A DNA stretch of 64,000 nucleotides, taken from NCBI GenBank assembly GCA_015057325.1, contig SVEQ01000002.1, positions 248,001 through 312,000 of the forward strand, given 5' to 3'. The stretch comes from Lachnospiraceae bacterium. Lineage in GTDB: Bacteria; Bacillota; Clostridia; Lachnospirales; Lachnospiraceae. Shown piece after piece: positions 8,015 to 16,641 of this stretch. Below the pieces are notes generated by a model, which saw only the letters and a program-made list of their open reading frames with translations, was not told where the DNA came from and ran no database searches. Each line of letters starts with the position of its first letter. The stretch's first letter is position 1. Made by a program: the position numbers and the translations under genes.

Positions 8015-8884
8015 ATGAAAGATACTTTAATAACAGGAATGGCTGCAGATAACCAGGTTCGCTTCTTCTGTTCATATACAAAAGAGTTAACCGAAACAGC
8101 CAAAACAATTCACAACACAAGTCCGGTTGCAACAGCCGCATTGGGCAGACTTCTTACCGCGGGTGCAATGATGGGGAACATGTGCAAGAACGCTTCTGAT
8201 GTTCTTACTCTGCAAATACGTTGTGACGGTCCTATCGGAGGATTATTGGTAACTTCAAATGCACAATCCGAAGTCAAAGGATACGTTCACAACAGCGATG
8301 TGATGCTTCCTCCCAATTCAATCGGCAAGCTGGATGTCGGAGGTGCTTTAGGCAATGGCACCTTAAGTGTAATTAAGGATATTGGTTTAAAAGAACCCTA
8401 CGTAGGACAAACAACTCTCACAAGCGGGGAGATTGCTGAAGATTTGACATACTACTTTGCTACAAGCGAACAGATTCCAACATCCGTAGCACTTGGAGTA
8501 TTGATGAACAAAGACAACACCGTTAGACATGCCGGTGGTTTTATAATTCAGTTGTTGCCTTTTGCAGAAGACAGACTTATAACTGATTTAGAGAACAGAC
8601 TTAATAACTTCTCATCAATTACAAAGTTGATGGATAAGGGCATGACACCGACCGACATAATCAACGAACTATTCAAAGATTATTCAATTAATTTCACCGA
8701 TTCAACAACTCCTTGTTATAAATGCGATTGTTCTAAGGAACGTACCTACAAGGCAGTAATGAGTATCGGAAAGACAGAAATTGAAAAGATAATCAAAGAC
8801 AATGAACCAATAAATGTCGAATGTCATTTCTGCAAGAAATCCTATCGTTTCGATATCGACGACTTAAAATCAATGATTACATAA
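8015..8884 (+). CDS. hslO: Redox-regulated chaperonin Hsp33
   Basis: 289 aa, normal for the family. Hsp33 is a cytoplasmic holdase activated by oxidation. The N-terminal core begins MKDTLITGMAADNQVRFF and includes PVATAALGRLLTAGAMMG and a GPIGG loop. The zinc-binding redox switch is at the C-terminus: CYKCDC (Cys234, 237, 239; CxC) and CHFC (Cys270, 273; CxxC). It is the second gene of a two-gene plus-strand operon and is closed by the terminator at 8886-8916. Confidence 0.95.
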   Translation: MKDTLITGMAADNQVRFFCSYTKELTETAKTIHNTSPVATAALGRLLTAGAMMGNMCKNASDVLTLQIRCDGPIGGLLVTSNAQSEVKGYVHNSDVMLPPNSIGKLDVGGALGNGTLSVIKDIGLKEPYVGQTTLTSGEIAEDLTYYFATSEQIPTSVALGVLMNKDNTVRHAGGFIIQLLPFAEDRLITDLENRLNNFSSITKLMDKGMTPTDIINELFKDYSINFTDSTTPCYKCDCSKERTYKAVMSIGKTEIEKIIKDNEPINVECHFCKKSYRFDIDDLKSMIT

Positions 8885-8885
8885 A

Positions 8886-8916
8886 AAAAATCAGGAGACT
8901 TAATCTCCTGATTTTT
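8886..8916. terminator. Bidirectional terminator between hslO and autolysin gene
   Basis: Stem AATCAGGAGA / TCTCCTGATT with a 5-nt loop, flanked by an A-run on the left and a T-run on the right. It serves convergent genes on both sides. Confidence 0.85.
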
Positions 8917-8919
8917 CTT

Positions 8920-10797
8920 TTACTCTGCCGCCGGTAATGCACACGGAATATCGGGCATATTACTATAAACCGGTATGTAGAATATCATACTATCTGAAAT
9001 GATTCCCATTGTAGCATATGCATTTCTTGTGGTCATTCCTTCCGCAGAAGGTGCTTGAACATTAGTCATATACTGATGAGAATAAAGCTGTCTAGCATCT
9101 GTAGGATGAACATTAAACTTTTGGAAATATAATGTATCCTGACCTTTGTTAATATAGTTCTGTGCTATATATGAGGCACCACCTACAATGGATTTGTATG
9201 GGGTTGTCCAAGGTCTGCCATAAGTTGTAGCATTGGTACTTCCGCCTTTTGCCCAAAGAAGACCTTTCGCAACGGCATTTGATCCATCTGTAGCACCAAT
9301 ATTATAGAAATTATATATTCCTTCGTATCCTTTGTACAATCCGCTTGTAGAATTGGATCCGTTAATTCCGACTTCCTGTTTACTTCTCGCTGCAAGGAAA
9401 TACGGATTTGCACCGGAACTCTTACCTGCATCCATAAAGGCCTGAACATAACTTCCTGTTGTCACCAATCCTGTCGCAGTATCCGTAACACTGTAATTAC
9501 CACTCATAAATGTGTTCTTAAGAATACTTTCTACAACCGTACTGCTTTGATTGTCATCATATGATAATTTCTCAAACTGAAAAACACCTGCATCATTAAG
9601 GAAGTTTCTTGGATCCATGTAATATGCAATAACTTCAGGTGCAGCACTATACCAATTGCTTCCGTCAAATACTTTATATGTGTTAGTAGTCGCATCGTAA
9701 GCGCCCTCTGCTTTTGAAAGGTACGAAAGCGGTGCAAGACTTGCAACACCTTTTGGATAATTACTCTGTATGGTGTTACGTCCCACCACACATTCATTGG
9801 CAACAGCCGTATTCCAATCAAGTCCTGTATTAATTGCTACAAAATTCCAATTCGGATAACTTTGTCTTAACGCTCTGATACCGGCCTGATAACTTACCGG
9901 AAATGCTGCAACCTGTTTTTCAAAATCTGCATCAGGAACAAGTGCAGGATTATCAACCTTCTTCTCTTCCTGTTTTTCTTCTTCAGACTTTTTGCCTATT
10001 GTTATGTATTCCTTTGCAACATATCCCAAAACCTCTTTCGATTTGTATGTTGTCTTTATCTTATACCAATTCCCCGAATCAGAAACCACCGTAACCGTAT
10101 GACCCTTTGGAAGAGTACATACTATTTCACTGGCTGTAGAAGCTTTTTTTCTAACATTTAGATAACTGGTAACCTTATTATTAACGTAGCCTTCCTGCTC
10201 GCTAACCGTCGTAGTAGTCGCAGCCTTAGGAGTTTTTACATCTATATAACTGCCTAAAACATATCCTGTCTTTGTAGCCCCGCCATATGTAACATTAATC
10301 TTATACCAGTATTTACCGGCAGATTTTTTGATACTTAATACTGTTGTTTTTGTGTTACCCGGTATTTTAATAAGAGATTTCGCCGTTGTTTTTGCACTTT
10401 TCCTTACATTCAATGACGTTGCAACCTTGTTATTAACAACACCTGTAGGCTTCGAAACCTTCTTGATGTATGCGGAACTAATATAACCTGTTTTTGTTTT
10501 TCCGGACTCAAGAGTAGTTTTACATTTGTACCATGTTACACCATACGTTTTGACATAACCTAAAATCGTAACATTCGTATTGCCCGCGACCATTCCATAA
10601 CTCTTATATTTTGTTCCTGCTTTCTTTCTTATGTTAACCCTAGATTTAGTTGTAGCAGGATAAGATATTACCGATTTACACGTCACAGCAGCCTCAGTAT
10701 GCAACGAACACTTTGGAACAAACATTACCGAAACAAATAACACGAGCGCGAAAAGCAGTATTCTTTTAGCTGAATATTCTTTCGTATTTCTTATCAT
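8920..10797 (-). CDS. Secreted SH3b-domain N-acetylglucosaminidase (autolysin)
   Basis: 625 aa. A signal peptide (residues 1-36, ending LHTEAA) precedes three bacterial SH3 domains (about residues 40-110, 120-190 and 200-270, each with an NVRKKA/LNVRK-type strand). A Lys/Glu linker leads to a C-terminal glucosaminidase domain (about 290-620). Family hallmarks there include NPYFLAARSKQEVGINGS, with the likely catalytic Glu in KQEVG, and GIYNFYNIGATDGSNAVAKGL. It should cleave between GlcNAc and MurNAc in peptidoglycan outside the cell, with the SH3 domains binding the wall. It appears to be monocistronic. Confidence 0.9.
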   Translation of the reverse strand: MIRNTKEYSAKRILLFALVLFVSVMFVPKCSLHTEAAVTCKSVISYPATTKSRVNIRKKAGTKYKSYGMVAGNTNVTILGYVKTYGVTWYKCKTTLESGKTKTGYISSAYIKKVSKPTGVVNNKVATSLNVRKSAKTTAKSLIKIPGNTKTTVLSIKKSAGKYWYKINVTYGGATKTGYVLGSYIDVKTPKAATTTTVSEQEGYVNNKVTSYLNVRKKASTASEIVCTLPKGHTVTVVSDSGNWYKIKTTYKSKEVLGYVAKEYITIGKKSEEEKQEEKKVDNPALVPDADFEKQVAAFPVSYQAGIRALRQSYPNWNFVAINTGLDWNTAVANECVVGRNTIQSNYPKGVASLAPLSYLSKAEGAYDATTNTYKVFDGSNWYSAAPEVIAYYMDPRNFLNDAGVFQFEKLSYDDNQSSTVVESILKNTFMSGNYSVTDTATGLVTTGSYVQAFMDAGKSSGANPYFLAARSKQEVGINGSNSTSGLYKGYEGIYNFYNIGATDGSNAVAKGLLWAKGGSTNATTYGRPWTTPYKSIVGGASYIAQNYINKGQDTLYFQKFNVHPTDARQLYSHQYMTNVQAPSAEGMTTRNAYATMGIISDSMIFYIPVYSNMPDIPCALPAAE

Positions 10798-10888
10798 TTG
10801 AACATCCTCATCATCGAATTATCTAGACATAATTTTACATAATATAGTTACATAATACTATAATTTTACATTTTATGCAATAATTTTA

Positions 10889-11791
10889 TTATTTTGCATC
10901 ATTTGTCTGCCTTGTGTACAGTATATTATATTCGTTCTGTCCGTCCTCATCATTAGGATATGCCTCTATGAATTCCTTGGACTTTTCAAATGCAGTATTA
11001 TAATCCTTTATTTTCTCATAATAAACAATCTCGTCATACATAAGTTCTCTTTCACCCATCTTGTCATCTGACTGTTTACCCTTTTCAATGTATTCAAGTG
11101 CCTTATCCAATTCATTCTCATCTAATGCAATTGCTGCATATTGAGCGTACATAAAACTGTTCATTTCATGCATACTCATAAAAGCATCATAATACTGCTG
11201 CATTTTGCCGGCTTCACCCAATTGCCCGTAGCAACTTCCAACATATAATACCAAATCAGTGTTACCGTCTTCATACGCCTTTAACAATTTATCAAGTGCC
11301 TGCTCATAATCGCCTTCATCATACAAATACAAACCGTTTGCTATATCTTCTTTCTTTGAAACATCTTCCAAAAAAGTTTCATTTTTTTTCTTGTCGGCTG
11401 TCCACAATTTGATTTTCCCATACTCCTTGCAAGCCAAACCATATTCTCCGATATTGATATAACAGTCCGCCATGTAAAGCCTTATATCATTATCAAAATC
11501 AGCAAGTAACGGTAAACTTGGGCTAACTGCTTCGCCGAACAAATCAAGTGCCCCCTGATAATCACCTTCGTCATACAACGAAACAGCCTTTTTCTTCATG
11601 GTGTATTTAACCCCAAATAAAACTGCATAAACAACAAAAATAAAAGAGAATACAATTATCAATAATCTAATAACTCCTGATAATGTAGCCCTTTTCTTCT
11701 TCTTTTTTTTCTTTTTGGGTTTATTATAATTGGGTATTTCATAAATACCATACATATCATACTTGTTTTGTTTACGTCTTCTTCTGCTCAT
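10889..11791 (-). CDS. Membrane-anchored TPR protein
   Basis: 300 aa. A very basic cytoplasmic N-terminus (MSRRRRKQNK and later a run of eight lysines) is followed by one transmembrane helix (about residues 40-62, IRLLIIVFSFIFVVYAVLFGV). The rest is an extracytoplasmic region of tetratricopeptide units such as AVSLYDEGDYQGALDLFGEA and GLYLYDEGDYEQALDKLLKAYE. It probably acts as an assembly platform at the membrane; the partner is unknown. The start at 11789-11791 has AGGAG 5 nt upstream; the longer open frame lacks such support. Confidence 0.75.
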   Translation of the reverse strand: MSRRRRKQNKYDMYGIYEIPNYNKPKKKKKKKKRATLSGVIRLLIIVFSFIFVVYAVLFGVKYTMKKKAVSLYDEGDYQGALDLFGEAVSPSLPLLADFDNDIRLYMADCYINIGEYGLACKEYGKIKLWTADKKKNETFLEDVSKKEDIANGLYLYDEGDYEQALDKLLKAYEDGNTDLVLYVGSCYGQLGEAGKMQQYYDAFMSMHEMNSFMYAQYAAIALDENELDKALEYIEKGKQSDDKMGERELMYDEIVYYEKIKDYNTAFEKSKEFIEAYPNDEDGQNEYNILYTRQTNDAK

Positions 11792-11850
11792 TTCTACTCC
11801 TGCCATATATTGATATCGACTATTATATAACAACTATATATAGAAAGTCA

Positions 11851-11879
11851 AAAGGACCGGTCCAATCAACCGATCCTTT
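11851..11879 (-). terminator. Terminator of carD-like gene
   Basis: 11-position stem (AAAGGACCGGT / ACCGATCCTTT) with one mismatch and a T-rich tract after it on the minus strand. It lies 5 bp past the stop codon of the CarD gene. Confidence 0.7.
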
Positions 11880-11884
11880 CAGCT

Positions 11885-12406
11885 TCATGATGCTGATGCC
11901 ATGTCTTTTAATGACATTCTGTGAAGGATAAAATCCTCCACCTCATCCTTGCTAATTTTCAAACTAACTGCAAACTCACCAAACAAACAATCCTTCGCCT
12001 GCTTAAGATAACGCTCATCACACGCAGACATCTTCTTGCCAAGTGCAAGTCTCTCTTCTTTTCTCTTAGTTACTGTATTGATAATACGTATCAATTCTTT
12101 GCAATCACACGTTTTGATTGCCTCTTTGTAAGCAAGCTCTCTTTTCTTGTCATCAGTAACCACAATCTCTTCGAAATCTTTGAAATCATCAATCAAATTA
12201 CATGCATCCTGCTTACTAATTACAGATCTCATAACAACCTTCTTGTTGTCTACCGGAGTAAATACCCTGCTGCCTTTCGTGTACAGCGGTGATAACGTAT
12301 AGTATTCTTTGTCGCTATCTATACCGCTCATTTCCATAGGTCCGATCTGCTCGACCTTGCATACGCCACTCATGCCGTATACTACATAATCACCGATTTT
12401 AAACAT
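11885..12406 (-). CDS. CarD/CdnL family transcription regulator
   Basis: 173 aa, typical length. The N-terminal RNA-polymerase-interacting domain (about residues 1-60) begins MFKIGDYVVYGMSGVCKVEQI and contains YYTLSPLY and VFTPVDN. A helical C-terminal domain (about 70-173) would contact promoter DNA at the upstream edge of the bubble. CarD-type proteins bind the polymerase beta subunit and stabilise open complexes. The start has AGAGGAG in front. It is flanked by terminators on both sides and so likely forms its own transcription unit. Confidence 0.9.
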   Translation of the reverse strand: MFKIGDYVVYGMSGVCKVEQIGPMEMSGIDSDKEYYTLSPLYTKGSRVFTPVDNKKVVMRSVISKQDACNLIDDFKDFEEIVVTDDKKRELAYKEAIKTCDCKELIRIINTVTKRKEERLALGKKMSACDERYLKQAKDCLFGEFAVSLKISKDEVEDFILHRMSLKDMASAS

Positions 12407-12616
12407 GCTTCTCCTCTCTTTCTAAATGCTAAAAACCAACTCTTTCCAAATACAATAATAGCAAAAAAAGGTACCTTATGTAAGACCTTTTTTCCTGTTT
12501 TGACCTTTTTCTGCATTTTTCACAATTCTATAATTATTTTTATGCAACATTACAATATCGACATTTTTCGTTCAGTAATATTTTTCCACTTTTTTAGCAT
12601 TTTATTCAAATAAAAT

Positions 12617-12645
12617 AGCACCTTGACCATATAGTCCAAGGTGCT
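12617..12645 (-). terminator. Terminator of degV-like gene
   Basis: 9-bp stem (AGCACCTTG / CAAGGTGCT) followed on the minus strand by ATTTTATTTG, about 20 bp after the DegV stop codon. Confidence 0.75.
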
Positions 12646-12665
12646 GCAAAAGTGCATTTTTGTTT

Positions 12666-13559
12666 TTATTTATCATACTTTTTAAGTAGGCCAATTCCAA
12701 GCGGGTACGGCCCTGTATGCACGCCAATCATTGCTCCGATTTGGAATAAATCAATGTCGTCTTTGTTGGAATATTCCTTAAGTGACGCAACAAGTTCTTT
12801 TCTAAACTCCACCGCTTCATCATAATCATATCCGTATCCTATGACTATTTCATAATCATCCGGTGATTCGTTAACCTCTTTAAAATGTTCTCTTGTTTTA
12901 TCAATTATTTTCTGTATAGACTTCTTTCTGCTTCTGGCTATTCCAAACGGAAATATCTCGCCCTCTTTAAGTATTATCATTGGACGAATCTTTAACGCAT
13001 TAACTGCAACCTTCATCACCTTACCGACTCTTCCGCCGTGAATAAGATAATCCATATTGCCTACAGTGAAAATGATTCTTCCCGTGACCTTGATTCTCTC
13101 TATGTTATCAACAACTGCCTCGTAACTTAAGCCGTTTTCCTGCATTCTGCATGCCTCAAGCACAAGAATTCCCTGCAATACAGTATTAACCATTGCATCT
13201 ATCACAGTAATCTTCGCATCCGGATACTCCTCAAGTATAACATCTTTAGCTGTTGACGCCGAATTATACGAGCCCGAAAACTTAGTAGTTATACAGATAC
13301 ATATTATGTCCTTATCTTCCTTGACATATGGGGTAAATGCCTGAATATAGTCATCTACCGAAGGAAGCGATGTTTTAGGAAATATATCAGGATTATCAAT
13401 CATTCTCTGATAGAACTCTCTAACCTCAATTTCAACATTTTCTTTAAAATAGTTTTCATTATCAAATGATACATAAAACGGAACTACATGTAATCCCTTT
13501 TCTTTAACAAGCTCCTTTGAAATGTCACACGAACTATCTGTAATAATCTGATATGCCAT
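12666..13559 (-). CDS. DegV family fatty-acid-binding protein
   Basis: 297 aa, family-typical. The N-terminus MAYQIITDSSCDISKELVKE carries the TDSSCDL signature; later motifs are TKFSGSYNSA, GRVGK and VHTGPYPLGIGLLKK. Known DegV proteins (FakB type) bind a fatty acid and can present it to a kinase partner for phospholipid synthesis. No FakA is visible here, so substrate and partner are open. Single-gene unit with its own terminator. Confidence 0.9.
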   Translation of the reverse strand: MAYQIITDSSCDISKELVKEKGLHVVPFYVSFDNENYFKENVEIEVREFYQRMIDNPDIFPKTSLPSVDDYIQAFTPYVKEDKDIICICITTKFSGSYNSASTAKDVILEEYPDAKITVIDAMVNTVLQGILVLEACRMQENGLSYEAVVDNIERIKVTGRIIFTVGNMDYLIHGGRVGKVMKVAVNALKIRPMIILKEGEIFPFGIARSRKKSIQKIIDKTREHFKEVNESPDDYEIVIGYGYDYDEAVEFRKELVASLKEYSNKDDIDLFQIGAMIGVHTGPYPLGIGLLKKYDK

Positions 13560-13668
13560 AATTAATTATCTCCAAACCCACTTACTTCGTATACATAGTA
13601 TCAAATACTACCTAACATAAAGTACTATACCATATTTTTTTGTTTTGTAAAACCTTTTTTATAAAAAA

Positions 13669-13691
13669 AGAACCTGTCATAAACAGGTTCT
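13669..13691 (-). terminator. Terminator of pyrE/small membrane protein operon
   Basis: Perfect 9-bp stem (AGAACCTGT / ACAGGTTCT), 5-nt loop, and a long T-run following on the minus strand. It lies 15 bp past the stop of the 50-aa gene. Confidence 0.85.
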
Positions 13692-13706
13692 AATTCATTA
13701 GTATTG

Positions 13707-13859
13707 CTAGAAAGTTATTTCCTTTCTATCCATAAGAAGCTTTCCACCGTGTATAATCTGCATTGTGCCAATAGCAACACCAAGCACAACCAGAATAACA
13801 CCAAACGTTATGTTCCATGCACCGGTCTTACCCATTGTCTTGTAAATCTTTTCGTTCAT
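13707..13859 (-). CDS. 50-aa single-span membrane protein downstream of pyrE
   Basis: A short open frame missed by length cut-offs. It begins MNEKIYKTMGKTGAWNITFG and continues with a hydrophobic span (about residues 16-37, including VILVVLGVAIG) and a basic C-terminus (KLLMDRKEITF). The ATG at 13857-13859 has GGAGG upstream, and the gene ends between pyrE and a strong terminator, so it is evidently translated. The function is unknown. Its position right behind pyrE suggests cotranscription, not necessarily a role in pyrimidine synthesis. Confidence 0.75.
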   Translation of the reverse strand: MNEKIYKTMGKTGAWNITFGVILVVLGVAIGTMQIIHGGKLLMDRKEITF

Positions 13860-13880
13860 CTCGCACCTCCACACAATTAA

Positions 13881-14555
13881 TTATTTTACTCCATACTGCT
13901 CATAGTATGCGTCTATTGATTTCTTAAGTGTATCGTCGATGATAACATTTCCTTTGTATGGTTTATTATATAAATGTTCCACTACCTCTTCCATTGTTAC
14001 AATTGATGTTGTAGGAAAACCGTATTTCTCCTCAATCTCTTTAAGTGCAGACTTACTTCCCTGTCCACGCTCCATACGGTCAACAGAAACTACCATTCCT
14101 ACAATCTCAACATTTCCCTGTGCCTTGATGATAGGAAGTGTTTCCTCAATAGATGTTCCCGCTGTTGTAACGTCCTCAATAATAACGACCTTGTCACCGT
14201 CTTCAATAGGACTTCCAAGCAAAATACCCTTATCGCCATGATCCTTAACTTCTTTGCGGTTTGAGCAATAACGAATATCCTCATCAAATCTCTCTGCAAT
14301 AGCCATTGTAGTTGCAACACTTAACGGTATTCCTTTGTATGCAGGTCCAAATAATACATCAAAACCTGTACCAAACTCACTGTTAATTGCCTCTGCATAA
14401 TACTCTCCAAGTCTTCTTAACTGAGAACCTGTTCTGTAAAATCCTGTGTTTACAAAAAATGGTGTGTTACGTCCGCTCTTTGTAACAAAATCTCCAAACT
14501 TAAGTACGTTACAGTCTATCATAAACTCGATAAACTCTTTCTTATATTGTTCCAT
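13881..14555 (-). CDS. pyrE: Orotate phosphoribosyltransferase
   Basis: 224 aa. Converts orotate and PRPP to OMP in UMP synthesis. Visible motifs are FGPAYKGIPLSVATTMAIAE (substrate loop) and VVIIEDVTTAGTSIEE (PRPP-binding motif, acidic pair ED). The start has AAGGAG upstream. It is followed after 21 bp by a 50-aa membrane protein and a terminator. Another pyrimidine gene (carB) is about 48 kb away, so the pathway genes are dispersed. Confidence 0.95.
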   Translation of the reverse strand: MEQYKKEFIEFMIDCNVLKFGDFVTKSGRNTPFFVNTGFYRTGSQLRRLGEYYAEAINSEFGTGFDVLFGPAYKGIPLSVATTMAIAERFDEDIRYCSNRKEVKDHGDKGILLGSPIEDGDKVVIIEDVTTAGTSIEETLPIIKAQGNVEIVGMVVSVDRMERGQGSKSALKEIEEKYGFPTTSIVTMEEVVEHLYNKPYKGNVIIDDTLKKSIDAYYEQYGVK

Positions 14556-14627
14556 GTGTGTGTCTCCTTATCTTTTACATTTCATTATGGGTCATTTTAT
14601 CACAAACAATAAAATGTATCAACTATA

Positions 14628-14776
14628 GTATAGGTACGCGTGAACGTTCAGCTCCTTTCCGCTTCGCTTCAAGTCGCTGTTCGTTGCACTCACCCAGTCT
14701 TGAGTAGAACTTGTCTCTTACAAAGTCTTTGACTTTGACGAGACTACTTCTTCTCAAGACCGCGTTCACGCTATAC
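14628..14776. repeat. 149-bp imperfect palindromic element overlapping an ABC-transporter stop codon
   Basis: Outer arms GTATAG...GCGTGAACG (14628-14646) pair with CGTTCACGCTATAC (14763-14776), with a 4-nt bulge. A nested hairpin stacks GTCTTGAG / CTCAAGAC (14697-14704 and 14753-14760), GTCTC / GAGAC, and CAAAGTC / GACTTTG around a TTT loop. The right arm contains the last codons and TGA stop (14766-14768) of the upstream ABC gene, so the element supplied the gene end. It may act as a terminator or mRNA-stabilising structure, or be a miniature repeat. Confidence 0.7.
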
Positions 14777-16616
14777 GTTCAAACTGTGAATTATACAACT
14801 CTGCATAGAATCCATTCTTTTCGATGAGTTCATCGTGGCTTCCCTGTTCTATAATGTCGCCGTCCTTCATAACAAGAATTACATCTGCATCTCGTATTGT
14901 TGATAATCTGTGTGCAATTACAAAACTTGTTCTTCCTCGCATCAAATTGTCCATAGCCTTCTGGATTCTTACTTCTGTTCTCGTATCTACCGAAGAAGTT
15001 GCCTCATCAAGAATGAGAAGCTTCTTGTCTGCAAGAATTGCTCTGGCAATAGTAAGCAACTGTTTCTGTCCCTGCGAAACATTGGTTGCCTCCTCATTAA
15101 GTTCCATATTGTATCCGCCAGGCAAGGTCTGGATGAAATGGTGCGCATGTGCAGCTTTGGCTGCCTCAATGACCTCTTCGTCCGTTGCATCAAGACGGCC
15201 ATATCTGATATTCTCCATTATGGTACCTTTGAAAAGCCATGTGTCCTGCAATACCATTCCGAATGCATTTCTAACCTCATCTTTATCGTATTCCTTAACA
15301 TTTACACCATCAATGAAAATGTCGCCGGAATTAAGGTCGTAAAATCTCATGAGCATCTTAACAAGTGTCGTCTTACCCGCTCCCGTAGGACCGACAATCG
15401 CAACCTTCTGGCCCGCCTTAACATTTGCCGAGAAATCCTTAATGATAATCTTGTCAGGATAGTAACCGAAACATACATGTGAAAATGATACATCACCTTT
15501 AATTTCATCTATTGACTTATCCGTGTGATTATCCGACTTCATAGTCTCTTCAGGCTCATCTAACAGAACAAATACTCGTTCTGCTGCCGCCATTGTAGAT
15601 TGCAGCATGTTTGAAATCTGTGCCACCTGCTGAATTGGCTGTGTAAACTGTCTAACATACTGAATAAATGACTGTATATCACCAACCTCAATGACTTTCT
15701 TAATGCTTAGATAACCACCTAAGATTACAACTCCGACATAACCCAAGTTACCAACAAACACCATAATAGGCTGTGTCATTCCCGATATAAACTGTGCCTT
15801 CCAGGCACTGTTATAAAGACGTTCATTTGTCTCGTTAAACTCCTTTAAAACTTCCTCTTCGCGAGTGAAAAGTTTAACTACATTGTGTCCACCGAAGTTT
15901 TCTTCTATTTGGCCATTAACCTCGCCAAGATAATTCTGCTGAGCTACAAAATATTTCTGCGACTTTGAAAAGATTAATGCAATTCCGATTCCTGATATCG
16001 GTAAAAGTAAAAGTGCCACCAGCGTCATCATAGGCGAGATTGTAAGCATCATTATCAAAACACCTATCAACGTCGCAACCGATGATATCAACTGTGTTAC
16101 CGACTGATTTAATCCCTGGGTTAACGTATCAACATCATTGGTAATTCTTGAAAGAACATCTCCTACCGTGTTCTTATCGTAGTAATTCATGGGAAGTCTG
16201 TTAATCTTTTGTGCAATTTCCTTCCTCATTCCATAAGCTATTTTCTGAACGATATTAGCCATAATCAATCCTTGAATATAGCTCATAATCATAGAGAAGA
16301 AGTAAAGTCCTATAAGTATCAACACGATTTTGCCAAGTTTTGTAAAATCAATGCCTGCACCACCGGAAAGCTTATTTACCAAGCCGTTAAATATTTCTGT
16401 TGTAGCCTTTCCCAAAACCTTGGGACCCAATATATTAAATATCGTTGAGAGAGTCGTTAATATCGCTACAAATATAAGTAATCCATGATACTTGGAAATA
16501 TATTCCATTAACTTCTTAAATGTTCCCTTAAAATCTTTTGGTTTTTCGACCGGACCATGAGGTCCTCTTCCATGTCCGCCGGGTCTTGCCGGTCGTTTTT
16601 TCATTTCCTCTGCCAT
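14766..16616 (-). CDS. Heterodimeric ABC exporter, catalytically complete half
   Basis: 616 aa. Six transmembrane helices (about residues 45-345) are followed by a nucleotide-binding domain. Walker A is GPTGAGKTT (near residue 410) and Walker B is LLILDEATSS with catalytic Glu. The signature is NVSQGQ instead of SGGQ, and the switch His is in IAHRLST. A partner gene starts 25 bp upstream. The asymmetry (intact Walker B here, degenerate in the partner) is the known pattern of BmrCD/LmrCD/TM287-288-type multidrug exporters. The N-terminus is basic and Gly/Pro-rich. The final codons lie in a palindromic element. Confidence 0.9.
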   Translation of the reverse strand: MAEEMKKRPARPGGHGRGPHGPVEKPKDFKGTFKKLMEYISKYHGLLIFVAILTTLSTIFNILGPKVLGKATTEIFNGLVNKLSGGAGIDFTKLGKIVLILIGLYFFSMIMSYIQGLIMANIVQKIAYGMRKEIAQKINRLPMNYYDKNTVGDVLSRITNDVDTLTQGLNQSVTQLISSVATLIGVLIMMLTISPMMTLVALLLLPISGIGIALIFSKSQKYFVAQQNYLGEVNGQIEENFGGHNVVKLFTREEEVLKEFNETNERLYNSAWKAQFISGMTQPIMVFVGNLGYVGVVILGGYLSIKKVIEVGDIQSFIQYVRQFTQPIQQVAQISNMLQSTMAAAERVFVLLDEPEETMKSDNHTDKSIDEIKGDVSFSHVCFGYYPDKIIIKDFSANVKAGQKVAIVGPTGAGKTTLVKMLMRFYDLNSGDIFIDGVNVKEYDKDEVRNAFGMVLQDTWLFKGTIMENIRYGRLDATDEEVIEAAKAAHAHHFIQTLPGGYNMELNEEATNVSQGQKQLLTIARAILADKKLLILDEATSSVDTRTEVRIQKAMDNLMRGRTSFVIAHRLSTIRDADVILVMKDGDIIEQGSHDELIEKNGFYAELYNSQFERIA

Positions 16617-16641
16617 TGTCCATCCTCCTTTCTGCCGATTA

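Noticed and set aside
14910-15482. 190-aa plus-strand open frame inside the ABC exporter
   Set aside because: Antisense to conserved nucleotide-binding motifs of the exporter and has no RBS.
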